64,000 nucleotides of DNA from Prostheceraeus crozeri (Eukaryota; Platyhelminthes; Polycladida; Euryleptidae). Numbering within the stretch: position 1 is the stretch's first letter; each line of letters begins with the position of its first letter. Of the stretch, positions 10,978-24,309 are shown piece by piece. The position numbers and the translations under genes were made by a program. The DNA lies in the NCBI GenBank assembly GCA_907163375.1, contig CAJQUW010015358.1, positions 186,001 through 250,000 on the forward strand, written 5' to 3'. Under the pieces are notes generated by a model that was given only the letters and a program-made list of their open reading frames with translations, had not been told where the DNA came from and did no database searches.

Positions 10978-13900
10978 GGGCACATAGAAATATCTTCTCC
11001 CACATCGTGAAAAGCCAGATGCATTGGATTATGCATGTGCATCTTATTTTTGGTTAAATACGATCTTTTAAGCCATAGAGAACGAATAATAGTGGTCACC
11101 ACAACAAATCACATGGAGTAGAGTTAAGCTAAATCGTATTTCGAGGCGATTTTACTTAAATTACATGCGCCCCTCAGGCTGCATGAAAGTCAAAAGTTCA
11201 TTTAGACTACTTTACTCATGACATGTGAGGTAAACTCACCATATATGGATTAAAAGAATAACTTCTTGATAAATTCCAATACTTTCCACTGTGAGTATGC
11301 ACATTGGAAAGTTCTATGACACTCGGAGTCAGATTCTCAATTTCAATGATATTAAGATGATCATTGGAGCTCGTGAGAGCACAATGTTCTGAAATTGATA
11401 TTCCTAATTGAAATTCCGATCTTTCTGGGTTCCTGACTGGGCAAATATTGGCAAAGGTTTTCTAGGTAGAGTGGACCATAAACACGTATTTGCACTGCGA
11501 CTGAAGTTGCGGTTGGGGTTTTAACTGGAAGATTAAATAGTGGAACATGCAGAGAAAGTAATGCCAAAGAAGTCAATCCAACCTTTCATTGAAGAAGACT
11601 ATTTGACGCTTAAAGACGAAATACTTTAAAGTACATGTTATACTTTGCTCAACGACCGAAAAATGTTTTGAGAGGGACCAAACAACGAGACTCCTCGAAG
11701 GATCGCCTAAAATTTCTGCTGGCGTTTGTCTTGTATGCGTTTCTGGCTGTCACTCAAACTCATTTAATTCATGCTATATTGCAGACAACAAAATTATTGA
11801 TTGATTCAGAATTTGCAGAAAAACGATCTCTGCTGGAATGATGGCTTAGCCTAAGAATAATGTGACAACAATTATAACTCTCCTCCAGAAAATGCATTCA
11901 ATGCACAGCTGTCCACAAAAATGTTAATTTCCTTCTTTGCTTTGCATGAGCCAACAGAGCAAATCAATCAAAATTATAATCTTATCTGTGATCCACTTAA
12001 AAATAACAAATATCAAATAACATTCATTACATATGTCATTAAACAAACAGCATCGAATGGTTCAATGATATGAAACCCACTTCAACGAATGCCATCAACA
12101 ATCATTCACTATTAGTGATGATACGATTGCGAAAGATATTTAGAAATTCCTTAAATGTAAAATGTATGCTGTGTTTTAGCTTTATTGTTAGCTTTGCTAT
12201 TGCTGACTGAGGAGACTTTCAATACTCAAAGCTACTGTACATATGAAAATGACATTGACAACTGTTCCATATTTCAACGCCATCGCATTCACTTTGAATG
12301 ATAGTTTATGATAACGATTCTTAAGTGTAGACCTACCTCCTTCGATTCTGGACACTTTTATGTGCATCCTTTCATCTAGTTAGTGCTATTCATTTAGCAT
12401 CTGCTTTCTGTGATGAAAGTTATACGACAAACTGTGCAAACACGAGAACCACTCCACACTTCATGAATGCTGTCAAACATTAGCATGTTCTAGATAAACG
12501 GAGATTTCAAACACTGATGCAAGCAAGTAACCAAAGATATCGAATATAGCACTCGCTAATCAGACGACCGAATTTCCCTAACTCAGTTGTGTCGAAAAAT
12601 AAAAGACTCAGACGCTCAGACCTGCGCCAGTATTTCCCTGACTATTTTTATTCATCTACCCCTTTATATACAGTAGAGGGGCCTACACGTGACCAGTGTC
12701 ACCAAGATAACTCCCATCCATAAGACATAGAGCCCTTAACGATATCAAGATGTATAATTGTGATCGAAAATCGACTAATTCATCATTCAATTACAAATTT
12801 GTTTCGCTAAGTCAAATAAATCTGTCTAATATATTCAATCTGATTGAATTTTACAAAGTATAGTAAATACGAGAAATTATATGATCGAAGAAACAACCGG
12901 GTTGCTATATGATCAAAAATGTCTCCTCAAGTCAAAGGAAGGATCTACAAAATAGCCGGCCGTACCGCGACACTCTCCGGATGTCATAATTGGCCCATAA
13001 CAAAAAGCCGTTTTTTTGGACGAAGAGATAAAAGGGATATGAAGATGATGCTCAAGATATCCGTGCGATGATGGGAGATGCGCCCACCTATGAGATGATG
13101 ATGGAAAGCCAACTTAAAAGGGACTTAAAAGCGATCATATTCAACACCACCAGCTGATGACCGCATGCATAAAACTTTATATCCATATGCAAAAGTGGCA
13201 AAGATAGACTTTCACAAGTGGCTGCAAAATACAGGCAAAATCACAAATTTGCATCTTGTTTACACAGGTAAGCCTATACAGATTTTGTGTAAAATCAGAT
13301 TCATGTGTGTAAGTCTAGATGGTGGCAGCTGACTGGAGGATATCTTTTATATCCAATTGAAAGCGGACTTAATTAATCCCTCATTTTTAAGTCGCTTGCT
13401 TGTCATCCCACTCATATTCACCTCACTTCTAAAATGACAATTATCTTGGTAATGAAGAAAGCAGGATATTGAGAAATCGTGGGGTCATTTCAATTAGTGG
13501 CTGCTGATAACAGACAAGATAAACAGATACATGCATGCATTGATCGTACCTCTGATCTATGCGTATCACTTGCACATAACTCAAATACGTGTAAATTTGA
13601 AAAAAACTTAATCAGATTGCTAGGAGATTCTTGCAATATGAATCATTATGTTTCAGATTTCTTTGAAAGTATTTTAATTTGAGCTGGAAAGATGTAGACA
13701 AGTTGAAGATGAATAAGGTCTTACGAGTCCCATAACAATTTTCATATTTCACCGTGCAGATGCTGCGACATGTATAATAGGCTTTCATATACACGTTGAA
13801 TCATATATATTCTCTCAAATTTTGATAAAGTGGACAGGTTCAATACATGAATGTGTTAATAAGAGAGTAAACATTTGCTTTCTCATCGTGATCTGGGAAG

Positions 13901-16900
13901 TTACCATGTGTCAGAATGCGAGCTGAAAATAATTAATTTGTTACTTTTGAATTGCTTCTTGATGTTTTTTTGAAGAGTGCTGTCATCCGTATTTTTATAT
14001 TTACCTCGATATTTTGTTGGCCATGCAATAGGGTTAATTTTAAAAAATCGTCAATTTTTAGCAACTTTTAATTAAAATAATTAAGTTGATGTCCAGTTAT
14101 GTGCTATCCTACTGACAGTATTGATTTACGAAAACAAACCTCTGTTATTAGACGGATGTTATTCGTTAAATGAGGCTTTGAAAAATGAGTATTTTACATA
14201 ATCTGTCACTATTGAACTATTGTCTTATTGTAAGAATTGTGAAGTCGTCTCATAACAGAAATAAATGAAAATTTAGCTTGTCCTATGTGGATATTTTCAG
14301 TCATAGCTCACAAGTACATCCATCAGCTGTTTGAATAGACAATGACAGGTGTCATCATTCCTTTGGATGTAAGCCTACCTTTTCATGGCATTATTATGCT
14401 ATGCTATTCAACCAATCTAAAGCTCCAATGATCAAGCTTTAACCGAAACATCAACAGATGCATAAGCCACGTTTAGAGTCTACCTGTCTGTGGCTGACAT
14501 CACCCTGAGAAACGCATTAATTTTTCCTGAAGCTGCATATTTCTATTTCATGCAACTTTTTTCGCGTATTGAATTTAACCTGCCCTAGTGAATGAAGTTG
14601 CTGTTTGTGAACATAGGCTCCTGTCACAGCAGTAATACACGCACAATCATGTGAAAGTTGAGTGTGTCAGCTTCTTTAACACTATGAGGTTAGAAATAAC
14701 ATTTGATGCAAAATCAATTTTCTCAAGCCAACAACCATAGCTCACATGACGAGAAGAAATGTAAAATAATTGCCAAGTTCCTGCAATGCATCCAGTTTAT
14801 TTTAAGCGAGGTCTAGGTGAAACAACATTCATATTACGTGAAACTCTTTTTCTGACAAAGGATAATGAAGATCATGTTGTCATAGTGGAGTGCATATTAG
14901 CAAAATAAGAATAAGTAAAGTTAATAGTGACTGAATGACGCCAACGTTGCAAAGCTCTAGAAGAACGAAGCAAAAGAATTTCAATATATTGTAGATTAAT
15001 CGTTTTAATGAGCATTATGAATTTATATCAAAATTAATTTTAACCCATAATTTTTCTAGACATCGAAAACTATCAGTGGGAATGTGGAATCATTAGGGTT
15101 CCATTAAATTGTTGCCGCTTATTTAAGTGGACTCAAAATGGTTTGTTTTAAATAACGATTCTTTGGTTCATGCAAACAACTTTTTGGAAAAGTATTTTTT
15201 TGCTAATTATTTTCAACAAAATAACATGCATGACAAAGAGCCAACATACACAACTAAGAGTTACAATGATAGGCTTTGACACCATGCTATAAGCTTTCGC
15301 CATATTGTTTAGTGCAGTATACATGCATGTAGATAAATTTCATAGTTGAGTAAATGCACGTAGATGTATGAATGTTCAGGGTCTTCATGTATACGTATCA
15401 CTATACATCCACAGATGCAAATTGCAATGGAAATCAATTGCAAGTAGATCTTCATTGTAACATTTATAAAAAATTAAACAGGTAAAGTAACAGTCACTTA
15501 CATTTGTTACCTTAACTTGTGTTATTATTCTTCATATACTTCATCAATAACATGAAAGCACGATTACATTATGCGCAATAATATAAAAGCGCCAGTGGTA
15601 TACCTTTGCCTTTCATATATACAAGTATGTCACAAGTCCATGTCGGAAAATCCACGGATCAATTATTAATATATTTGCACATGCAAGACTTACAAGCTAA
15701 TCAAATTCAAATTGAAGGATTTCATTTAAAACCTTAGATGAAATAAGCACAATTAAATGAAAAAAAATGAATCTCGTGATTTCGACAAGGCCCTCAGAAC
15801 GCGCTTGTCATTTACTTGCTCTTACACTCTTCACAAACTTTAGTTTCCTCCTTCGCTCGACAGTGCGGAAAAATCGTCATGAGGATTGGACAACTTTGCC
15901 GTACTTGATTTTTTCGAAAACTGGCAGCTTGTAACAGAGAGGACTTAGAAGGTAAAAAGTTTGAGGGTAGAGGGTAAGAAGGAAGTAGGTGGAGGGTAAG
16001 TTAGAAGGTAAGGATCAGTAAACAAAGGGTATGTCCTAGCCTTTAAAATTCGCAAGCACATGCATCTTAGTCATGATGCCTAGCCTAATATTCTTTTTGA
16101 CTTCATCGAAGATCTGCAAGAAACAATGGTTAGTTAGGTTTAAATGTGGTACTTACCCTATTAAATATTTATTTGATTCTAATTCCAAGTGAGTGCACAA
16201 ATATGCATCCTCTTGATTCGTGGTTACAGCTGGCATGTGAATCTTAAAGCTGTTAGAAGATGATGCACCGATGAAAGTTCCACACAAAACGGTGAATATA
16301 AGCAACATGATTCAGGTGTCTGTAAAGGAAGGGAAGATCATTAAGAGCGGTTCTGTCCATCAGTTATAATAATTTATCAACACCTTAATCCGGACCGCGT
16401 GTGATGGGTTGTACGTCAGATATCCGGAGCAGACATCGGACATTCATCTTTCTACACAGTTAACATTCAATATGCTCTACATGTATACCTTCTGCAACTG
16501 AAGCTCATTCTTGCAATATTGTGGTGCAGTGCGTAAAAAAGATGCATAGATAATTCACAACCCTTGGATTCCAACATGATAATGAACGTGCTATGTTTTA
16601 ACTGACACCCTTTAGCATATCCTTCGATAATTGAAAGTATTTTCATACGGCATGCTTGCCTGTTTAGATACATGTTCATGTTTTAACTGGTTTCTAGCCT
16701 CGACAAGGAGAGCACACTGTATGGTTTGCTCAAATAACAACATTGCAGCACTGGCATTACTTTATAATCCCAACAAGCTCTGTGCGATTCGGAGAGACAT
16801 AAATCATGGTTTAATGAAAAGCGGCTACTTCGTTCGAATCGCTGTCATGAAATAGAAAATCGTTGACTGACTCATCTTCAACAAGAAGTCAATTATGGAA

Positions 16901-19900
16901 GAGTCGACTAATGCAAGTTCTTCTACACAGAAGTAGAGGATTTTCATTTTCGGATAAAGTATTAACTTCTTCTAAGGAAAGTCATAGTCATGAACACGAA
17001 AATCCTTTGAAGCATCATCACAGAAGAAATAAACATGTTTGCATTCAAGCTTCATCATGTACAGGGGTGCCAACCACTTAAAAACATGAAAATATAAAAT
17101 CTCACAGGAGAAGTAAATGCATGTCTTTAGGAGTTCTCTTATGGCAGTTTTGATATTGTTAAAAAGATGATTGGACTCAAAAACTCTAAGTCTGACAGTA
17201 ATCGATGAAGTCATACATGAGGCGGATCCCGAAATAGCCGAAATATTTGAGCAGTTGGTCAGGCAAAATATAGGCCACATAGGCTAAATGGAATTTCCAT
17301 TATATTTTCCAGAAATTAGAACCTTTCTTTTCTTAAGTGTCTTGAAGATGCAGACATTGGAGAGTCTATCGTATCAATTATCAGTTGCACCTGTCGCGAC
17401 CGAAGTGAAATTCATGACCTTGTCGAGAGTGACCCTGACGTGCTGTGCTCGCCATTTTTAAATGCTCCAATGTCACCGTTGCTTGCTTTACACGTGTAAT
17501 TCAGGTATGCAGCAATGATGGTTCCAGCAACGGTAGCAATGACATTTTTCATTTCCTGGTGCTCTTGTGTAACTACCGAATGATGAACTGAACACGCTGC
17601 GGTATTCTAAGGGCAAAAGCACACTGTCTAAGAACGATTTCTTTTAATGCGGATGCACTTTACATCGATTATTTAAAGGCAGTTTTTCCAAAATGCATTT
17701 TACATTATTTGACGAGATATTCAAGATTAAGCCGAATTTAATGATTTGCATACGTGTTATATTTTTTCATGCGTCATCATCAGATAGTTGGTCGGTAATT
17801 TTTTATCAATAAGATACGCTTCTCTGTGATGCTGTTCAGTTGATTTATTCATAAAATTTAGATATTTCTCTACAATTCGGAGTGTACATCACATTTACTT
17901 GATTATTTAATTATATAAAGTTTTAGATGCCATAGGTTTACCATTTTCTTGTAAAGAACTCATCAATTATTTATTTACCATTTATTCGATCAGTCACATC
18001 TTCAAATAAGGTAAACCATTTTCTCTCATTTCTTCACAAGATGTGTCAAAGTCAATAGCTTTAAAGATGAGCGATCCTACCCGAAGCCCGACCAGAACCC
18101 CCGAAAGTACGGGATCGGGTAGGACAATTTTGAAGTCGGATCGGGTCGGGTTGGATTACCGCCTTTATCATAAGCCCGAGAAAACCAGAACTCGGGTTCT
18201 TCGGGTTTAAGCACACAGATTTTGAAAATCTGTTAAAATTCTTGCATGTTTTTTTCTCATAAGGGTTGATAGTATCATTCTTACATGTAGTGCAATGGTG
18301 TGGACGATTGGTTTGATCAGCCTTTTTGCATTGTTCTGATAAATAACGAAAGAAATTACAACTTCTTGCTTGTATTTGACTTTTGGATAAGAGATTATAG
18401 GAGTAAAGGACAACAGGAGATGGGCGTTTGGGATCATTCAAATTTTACTCTTTGAAATTGCAAAGGTTAGGCGCCAAGTTCAATTGAACGAAATGTAAGT
18501 GGCACCCAATGCGACCTTGCACTGCGTGAAATGCAGTATACATTGTCATTGTACTAAAAAAAACGCGCTCATGGATACCATGCTGGCCAAACAGACAGAA
18601 TATTTTGAAAATATCCCACACTAATAGGCCTAAGTCATATTTGTTAGTATGAGATAATCCCGCGAGAAATGACTGACTTCTGTTGAGTGACAGTCAATGA
18701 TAATCATTCTTCAATGTTAAAATTTTATTTGATGTATAAGACTTGACTTAGGACTTGGCTCAATTTTCAAGCCATCAACTGTTTCAATTCGTGGCCTTAC
18801 AATTCTTAAGATTTTAATCCAATAGAGAACTGCTGGGACATCCAGAAGAAGAATGCCACTGCATCCAGACCAACTTCTTTGCCGGAAAAGGTAGACACTC
18901 AAGATAAGGTCTGGTGCAAAGAAATGGCCTCTGAGCACCGTGCTAATCTTGTGCATTTTATGCCCAAAAGAATTGAAGTTGTCTTGGTGGCATAAGGAAG
19001 ATTTACCAAATATTACCAAAAAAATACTTTTGCTTCAATTAAAACTATTATTACGAAGTTTGGCCGCTAAAATTATGTTGCTAATTGATATCCTGCAATA
19101 TTTCAAAATATCTTTATAGTAACTCATCTCTTCTAGAACGTTTTATTTGCTCACTCTGAGAAACTAAAAATATTCTTTCTTTATGGCAAGCATGGTACAT
19201 GTGGGTCTATGTATAATGGTGAATCGGCAGCAGCTATCTGAGCTTAGAGCATTAAAACCTCGCACTGCCAAGGTGTGGCGCAGCTTAGAAATACCAATAT
19301 TTGATGAATTTGTCATCTCTAACAAATGTCTTCATCTTTACTATTAATCTATGTTTTTTCATTTCTTAAAATGGATTTTGATTATATAAACATTCTTTGT
19401 TGCAATTCGTATAATGTGTAAGTCCAATATGAGCTTATATAGTTAAATGCACATTTTTGTAATACATCAAAGAAATATCAAAATGTAATTCAATCAAACT
19501 TCTTTCACCTTACACATTTTTATAGATAACGTGAACTAGATGTTGCCACAAAACAGGGTCCTTGCAATTAAAACATTTCTTCTTTGTAACATTGCAGCTT
19601 CATGACAGTTTTGCAGCACTGCTGTATCTCTGATATCTTGGTGCCGCCACCTGCTACTGTGACTACGGGACTTTGCGCTCGCAGTCGACCACTAAATTGT
19701 TCCATGGGGGAGATGACCTGAGTATGAACTGATGACCCACAGATCGTACAAATCGAGTAATGACGCACTTCATAGCCAAGGCTATGGTTAACTCTCTCAA
19801 AAACTTTCATCTGCGTTTGATGACATGGCTTGATGACCAAGGAGTAAGCTTATTGAATACAATGATTTCTAACATATCAAGGAGATTATTAGAATGGACC

Positions 19901-20551
19901 ATTGGCCACCTTATGGTTGAAAATAATAGCATCACTAAAATTTTTGAAAGTTCGTATTTGTTGACAGAATTTTGATATAATCGAAAATCTCAAAAAAATC
20001 GAAAAATGTACAAGTGTCTTTGTAAATCTCAGATGCCCATAGCTTCTTCGGATCATTTTGAATCATTGCCATAATCAATAAAATCTTACGGAAATCTCTG
20101 GAACGTCAAGCCTTCATCAGTCAAACTTATCTACATACGTACATAAGCAGTTTTTGAATTAAGATACTACAATTCATGTGGAAATATCATTATCCAGTAA
20201 AAGCTCCAGCTCCAAAATCCTTTGTGTCCAAGGGAAAAATTAAAATTCTAGGTACGTCATGCCAAGCTAGCAACTCAAACATATACGGCGCATCTGTCTA
20301 CAATTTTCGCTAGGTTATTTTGATAAATTTGAGTGCTATTGATATTCCGCTTAACTTTTGATAATGAAGAGAAATATTCATTTGTTGAATCAAATTGAAA
20401 AATTTCAAAAAAATGAATTATTCAACCAGTCAGATGATGGAATTTTAGATTTTAGTCAATGATGCGGAATTTTCTGCGTTGTTGAATTTTTATAGTTCAT
20501 CTTTCTATGATCTAGCCAATAAGGTAATAGCAACTGGCTTTGTGCATGGTG
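10978..20551. other. long gene-free intergenic stretch
   Basis: Nearly 10 kb without a supported gene. A purine-rich GGTAAG/GAGGGT tract lies at about 15930-16015. A GC-richer segment with CCCGA/TCGGG hairpins lies at about 18070-18190, perhaps a MITE remnant. The open frames here are short and I recognise none. Confidence 0.55.
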
Positions 20552-20740
20552 TGAAGCTTTAACGTCACTACTCCCCCATGCTAGGGTCTTGGACGGTGCT
20601 GACACAGTCAGACTTTTCTGGAGCGTTGTGTACTTTTAGCCAGGATGCCTTTCCTGACGACTTCCAATGACACTTTCGGGGCTCGACCTCTGGACCAAAG
20701 GATCGCTAGGCCAAGCACTCAACCACTCTGCCGCGGAGAG
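20552..20740 (-). mobile_element. tRNA-derived SINE, copy 1
   Basis: Read on the minus strand, the head has an A-box-like GGCAGAGTGGTTGAG and, about 40 bases on, a B-box-like AGGTCGAGCCCC. This is the split RNA polymerase III promoter of a tRNA. The unrelated body of about 120 bp is shared with a second copy at 42641-42828 in this window, which confirms a dispersed SINE and not a tRNA gene. Confidence 0.75.
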
Positions 20741-22233
20741 AATCATAATAATGATGGCATGATGATTATTCGCACTCCTAAATGATGTTCAAGTGGCATA
20801 ATAGACGACGACAATGATTTTTACTCGCGAAAATAAATTGCATCGATCCCATCAGAGTGAATCGGAGAAAATGGATTCTGTAAACCACAATTTTGTGCCT
20901 TGCAAGTTTGATGACCAGTTTGACAACTGAAAGCTAGTCGAGAATATTGGAGGCCAGTCATGGAAGGTGGTAGGCCCCTGCATTATCCTCGCTTCTCCGA
21001 AAAGTTGCGTCATACTCCAGTGGAGTATCAAAAAAAGGATTTCTAGCACAGTATATGATGATTGCGAGAATATCTACACAATTCTTGCAGTTTATTATCA
21101 CGTGATAGGACCAAACTCGATCGGTGAAAATCTATCCGATTTTATTAGCAGTACTCACTCGGCTGTGACTTCAGACTTGGTTGAGCTTCGACATGAGTCG
21201 ATGACCTTCGCTAGAAGGTATTGTCTCATGCCCTCATGCATGTCATGAAGAGAATAATTCATGAACAAGTGATTCTGATAACTCTTATTCTTACGAGATG
21301 TGTCATCAGCGTTCTGTCAGCTCAGAAAAGTTCAGCGATCATGACGTTTCTCTTGATTGTATTTTATGTTGATTCAATGCTTCGAGTGGAAGACTTGTTA
21401 GGAGTAACACAAATATATTCCACAACTATTTACCCGAGCTCTGAACTTCAATTTGTGTTTAATTAGTGAGGATATGACCAGAACGACTTTACACTTCACA
21501 AGCAATTGATTACATGATCTTAAGAGAACTTTTTTTGACGAACTCGCAGCAAGACTGGCAGCTATCACTAAAGCAGGAGTGGACAGAAACGTCGGCATTA
21601 TCCAGTTAATAAAGATTAATACAAAAAGAGATTTTTGAATATGTGACGCGAAAATCGTCATATTTTACTGAGACTTCACCTTTTCAGAATGATAAACGTG
21701 ACCCCCTAATAGAGGGTTCAGCATTCTCTAAATAAAGAGCAAGGTTCATTAGAAATGATGCCTTTTAAATGGTTGACGGCAATGTCAAAACGAGATACAA
21801 CGACCGAATGATTTACGCACAAACATGGTCAGCATTCATTGATTTGGGCATTCCTGCCGAGTTTGTCAGTATTTCACCATGTTATTAACTATCGATCATG
21901 GTATATTTTGAAAAAAAGCTAAAATGCTATCACAAAAACGAGTTTATTTAAGATACTTCTGCCACAAGAAACATTATCAAACAGTGAGGAAAGCTACTGA
22001 GAAGAATTTGTCAAATATATAATACATGATCATTTCAACTCTTCCACTATCTCAAACAACACACACACATATCAAACGCGTCCTCATAATACAGTAGTTT
22101 GTTGCAATTATGTATGTGAAGGATGCAGCGATCAACCACGTTAATGTATTTACTGTAGACATTTTTTGCAGTAATTAGAGACATGCCGTCTGCGAGATAT
22201 GGATAATCCGGGACTAGAGCTCAACAGTACAGT
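20741..22233. other. intergenic stretch, nothing recognised
   Basis: Frames of 80-93 codons (20967-21661) match nothing I know and show no family motif. Confidence 0.5.
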
Positions 22234-22470
22234 CGACGAATGCAGCAAATTTGATGGCTACCAGAACGGCTCCACTAATCAAATGAAGCGGATCCTCTTA
22301 AACTGACGAGTGCAACGAATTGGAGAGCCTCCAGAACTGCTCCTTTGGATGCATGGAGCGGAGTTCCTCCAGACGGTGAATGCAGCGTATTAGAGCCTCC
22401 ACAACAGCTACAGTAGACAAATAGAGAAATTGAAGAGCCTACAGAACTATTTCATAGACAAATAGAGCGA
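22234..22470. repeat. degenerate minisatellite, unit about 70 bp
   Basis: The phrases gaatgcagc, gagcctccagaac and gacaaatagagcg recur in the same order three to four times. Copies have diverged and the later ones are shorter. Confidence 0.6.
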
Positions 22471-24122
22471 TTTCATTGTGAGCTCGAAAGTTTAAATTTA
22501 ATATTGATATTTTTTCTCTTCGTTCAATCATGTGTTTGTTTGATACAGTGGCCCATAAGATCTTTTGAAACAAATGAATGTAAGTATATTGACGAACTGA
22601 TGTTGAGAGGTATTCACATATTCACACTGTAATTTTCTTGTATTTGAATGCAGCATTCAATTGATATGATGTTTACTTGGTCGTCAGCTACCAATGTGCA
22701 CGACGCGCCGTCGAAAAATCTGGGGAGGCAGCTGCCATGCGTTAGCTCTCCGAAATCCGCAATAGCCTTTCGGAGAGATTTACTTCAATTAAAAACATCC
22801 TAGCTTTACTTAGCGCAGACATAAATAGCTTTTTCATGTCGGATTTGAGCCACCGATCTCTGGCAATAACTACCAGCTAAAGAATTGAAGCGAAGGTAAA
22901 ACAGATGCTCTCAAATGAACATTTTACTCTTCACGGCTGGTGGCGTGAACATCAAATTAATCAGAATCAATCTTCAAATCAAGCTAGCAATATAAGAAGG
23001 ATTTCAGTGCTGTATCATGACATGCCGGGTATTTATGATATCATTTGAGGTGATACATTTCCTTTGCACAACTGCGCCTACCTCACGCAACAACTAACAA
23101 CAACTGTGATCATCAGCAGCTTCCAATTTCAGATTCTCAAGTAGCCTCGCATAAATTTGCCACTCTTCATTGTCTCCCCATATGTGTTTACCGTAAATGT
23201 AATTCCTAAGAAGGTACAATGATAAATGAAACAATAAAAATTACACTCACTGAGTTTGAATTAAATTTAAAATGTGTGATCAAAAAGCTCATGTATAAAG
23301 AAATTAGATATAAAAACAAGCATCAAAACCACAGAAAGAAGACGACATTGAAAAAAGTGTTTAACGTTCATCTAAGGAAGAGTATCCAAAAGAGTATTTC
23401 AATGGATCCAACACTATAAAATTATCGATTTTATAAAGTTTTTGAGAATGCAGAGACTTGGAGTGATATTTATTTTCTCCTCAAATTCAATTTCTTGCCT
23501 ATTATTTAATAGGTCATTTTATATGATTTGATATCCCTATGATTTCATATCGACCTCCAGTATTCTGGTGAACAAGTTGGAAATCATGGAAGACTGATTG
23601 ACAATAATTGACTTATTTGATACGATAAGATTGTGACAATAATTTCCTTATTTCATCTGGAATCTCAATCATCTGTGAATGACAATAACCACGGTGGCAG
23701 CAGACGTTAGGCCACAGTATCAACCACAGATTTAGTACATGTAAGTAGAGTGTCGACCATAGCGTAGTAATAGCATCTACAAGCCGCTTTGAACATGCCT
23801 TGAACAACTATGTCCATAGAGCAAGTATAAGTACTTGGCCATTGACCAGAGTAGGGATAAGGGGGCGGGTATTAGCATGAGATGAGCACTCTCATCCGAG
23901 AGCATTAAGAACACTATGGCAATTTGAATAGCTTCTTTGAATAATTATCCATGATTAAGAGTGTAATAATAACGCTGAGGCACGTTACTGCTTATACCAA
24001 GCAGCTTCATGTGTTTAAATACATCAAAAAATAATTAGATAAACTACTTTGTTATTCTAATGTGGCAGTTGCATCCGGCTGGGAAATTTTCAATTATTTT
24101 TAATATTTGGGTATAATTGCAG
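22471..24122. other. region upstream of the beta-subunit gene, no exon located
   Basis: This should contain or adjoin the promoter and the 5' non-coding exon. I cannot pin either from sequence: there is no CpG-rich island and no convincing TATA/Inr pair. Confidence 0.4.
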
Positions 24123-24137
24123 GTTATCATCATTATA
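24123..24137 (+). other. ATP1B: 5' UTR part of exon 1 after a probable splice acceptor
   Basis: A T-rich stretch ending in TTGCAG at 24122 sits 15 bases before the start codon. This implies that the first coding exon begins at 24123 and that transcription starts in an upstream non-coding exon. Alternatively, transcription starts nearby and the CAG is chance. No TATA box or initiator stands out. Confidence 0.45.
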
Positions 24138-24309
24138 ATGTCCCGATACTCTAATTCCCGTTATGCGCCATCGGCCTTAACACACGAAACATATGCTACA
24201 ATGAAGGATCCTACCAGATCCAAGAAAACAAAGAGGGTCGAGGGATTTTCAAGATTTTTATATGACCCTGAACAACGAACTGTGTTAGGAAGAACTGGAA
24301 TAAGCTGGC
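24138..24309 (+). CDS. ATP1B: Na+/K+-ATPase beta, coding exon 1 (start codon, cytoplasmic tail)
   Basis: This exon encodes residues 1-57 plus one base. The ATG at 24138 is chosen because it is the first in-frame ATG after a splice acceptor and gives a tail of normal length. The tail is rich in Ser, Thr and basic residues, with KKTKR at 33-37 and then a GFSRFLYDPE...LGRTG block typical of beta subunits just before the membrane span. The donor is C/GTGAGT at 24310. The upstream pyrimidine-poor acceptor ends at 24122, so a 5' non-coding exon should exist further upstream; I could not locate it. Confidence 0.92.

Noticed and set aside
18061-18441. 126-codon minus-strand frame
   Set aside because: The cysteines have no regular spacing, the C-terminal part is derived from the GC-rich hairpin segment, and another frame overlaps it. 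Probably chance.
20552-20740. A possible serine tRNA gene
   Set aside because: The A and B boxes are present but no acceptor stem or full cloverleaf can be drawn, and the same unit with body recurs at 42641-42828, so it is a SINE.
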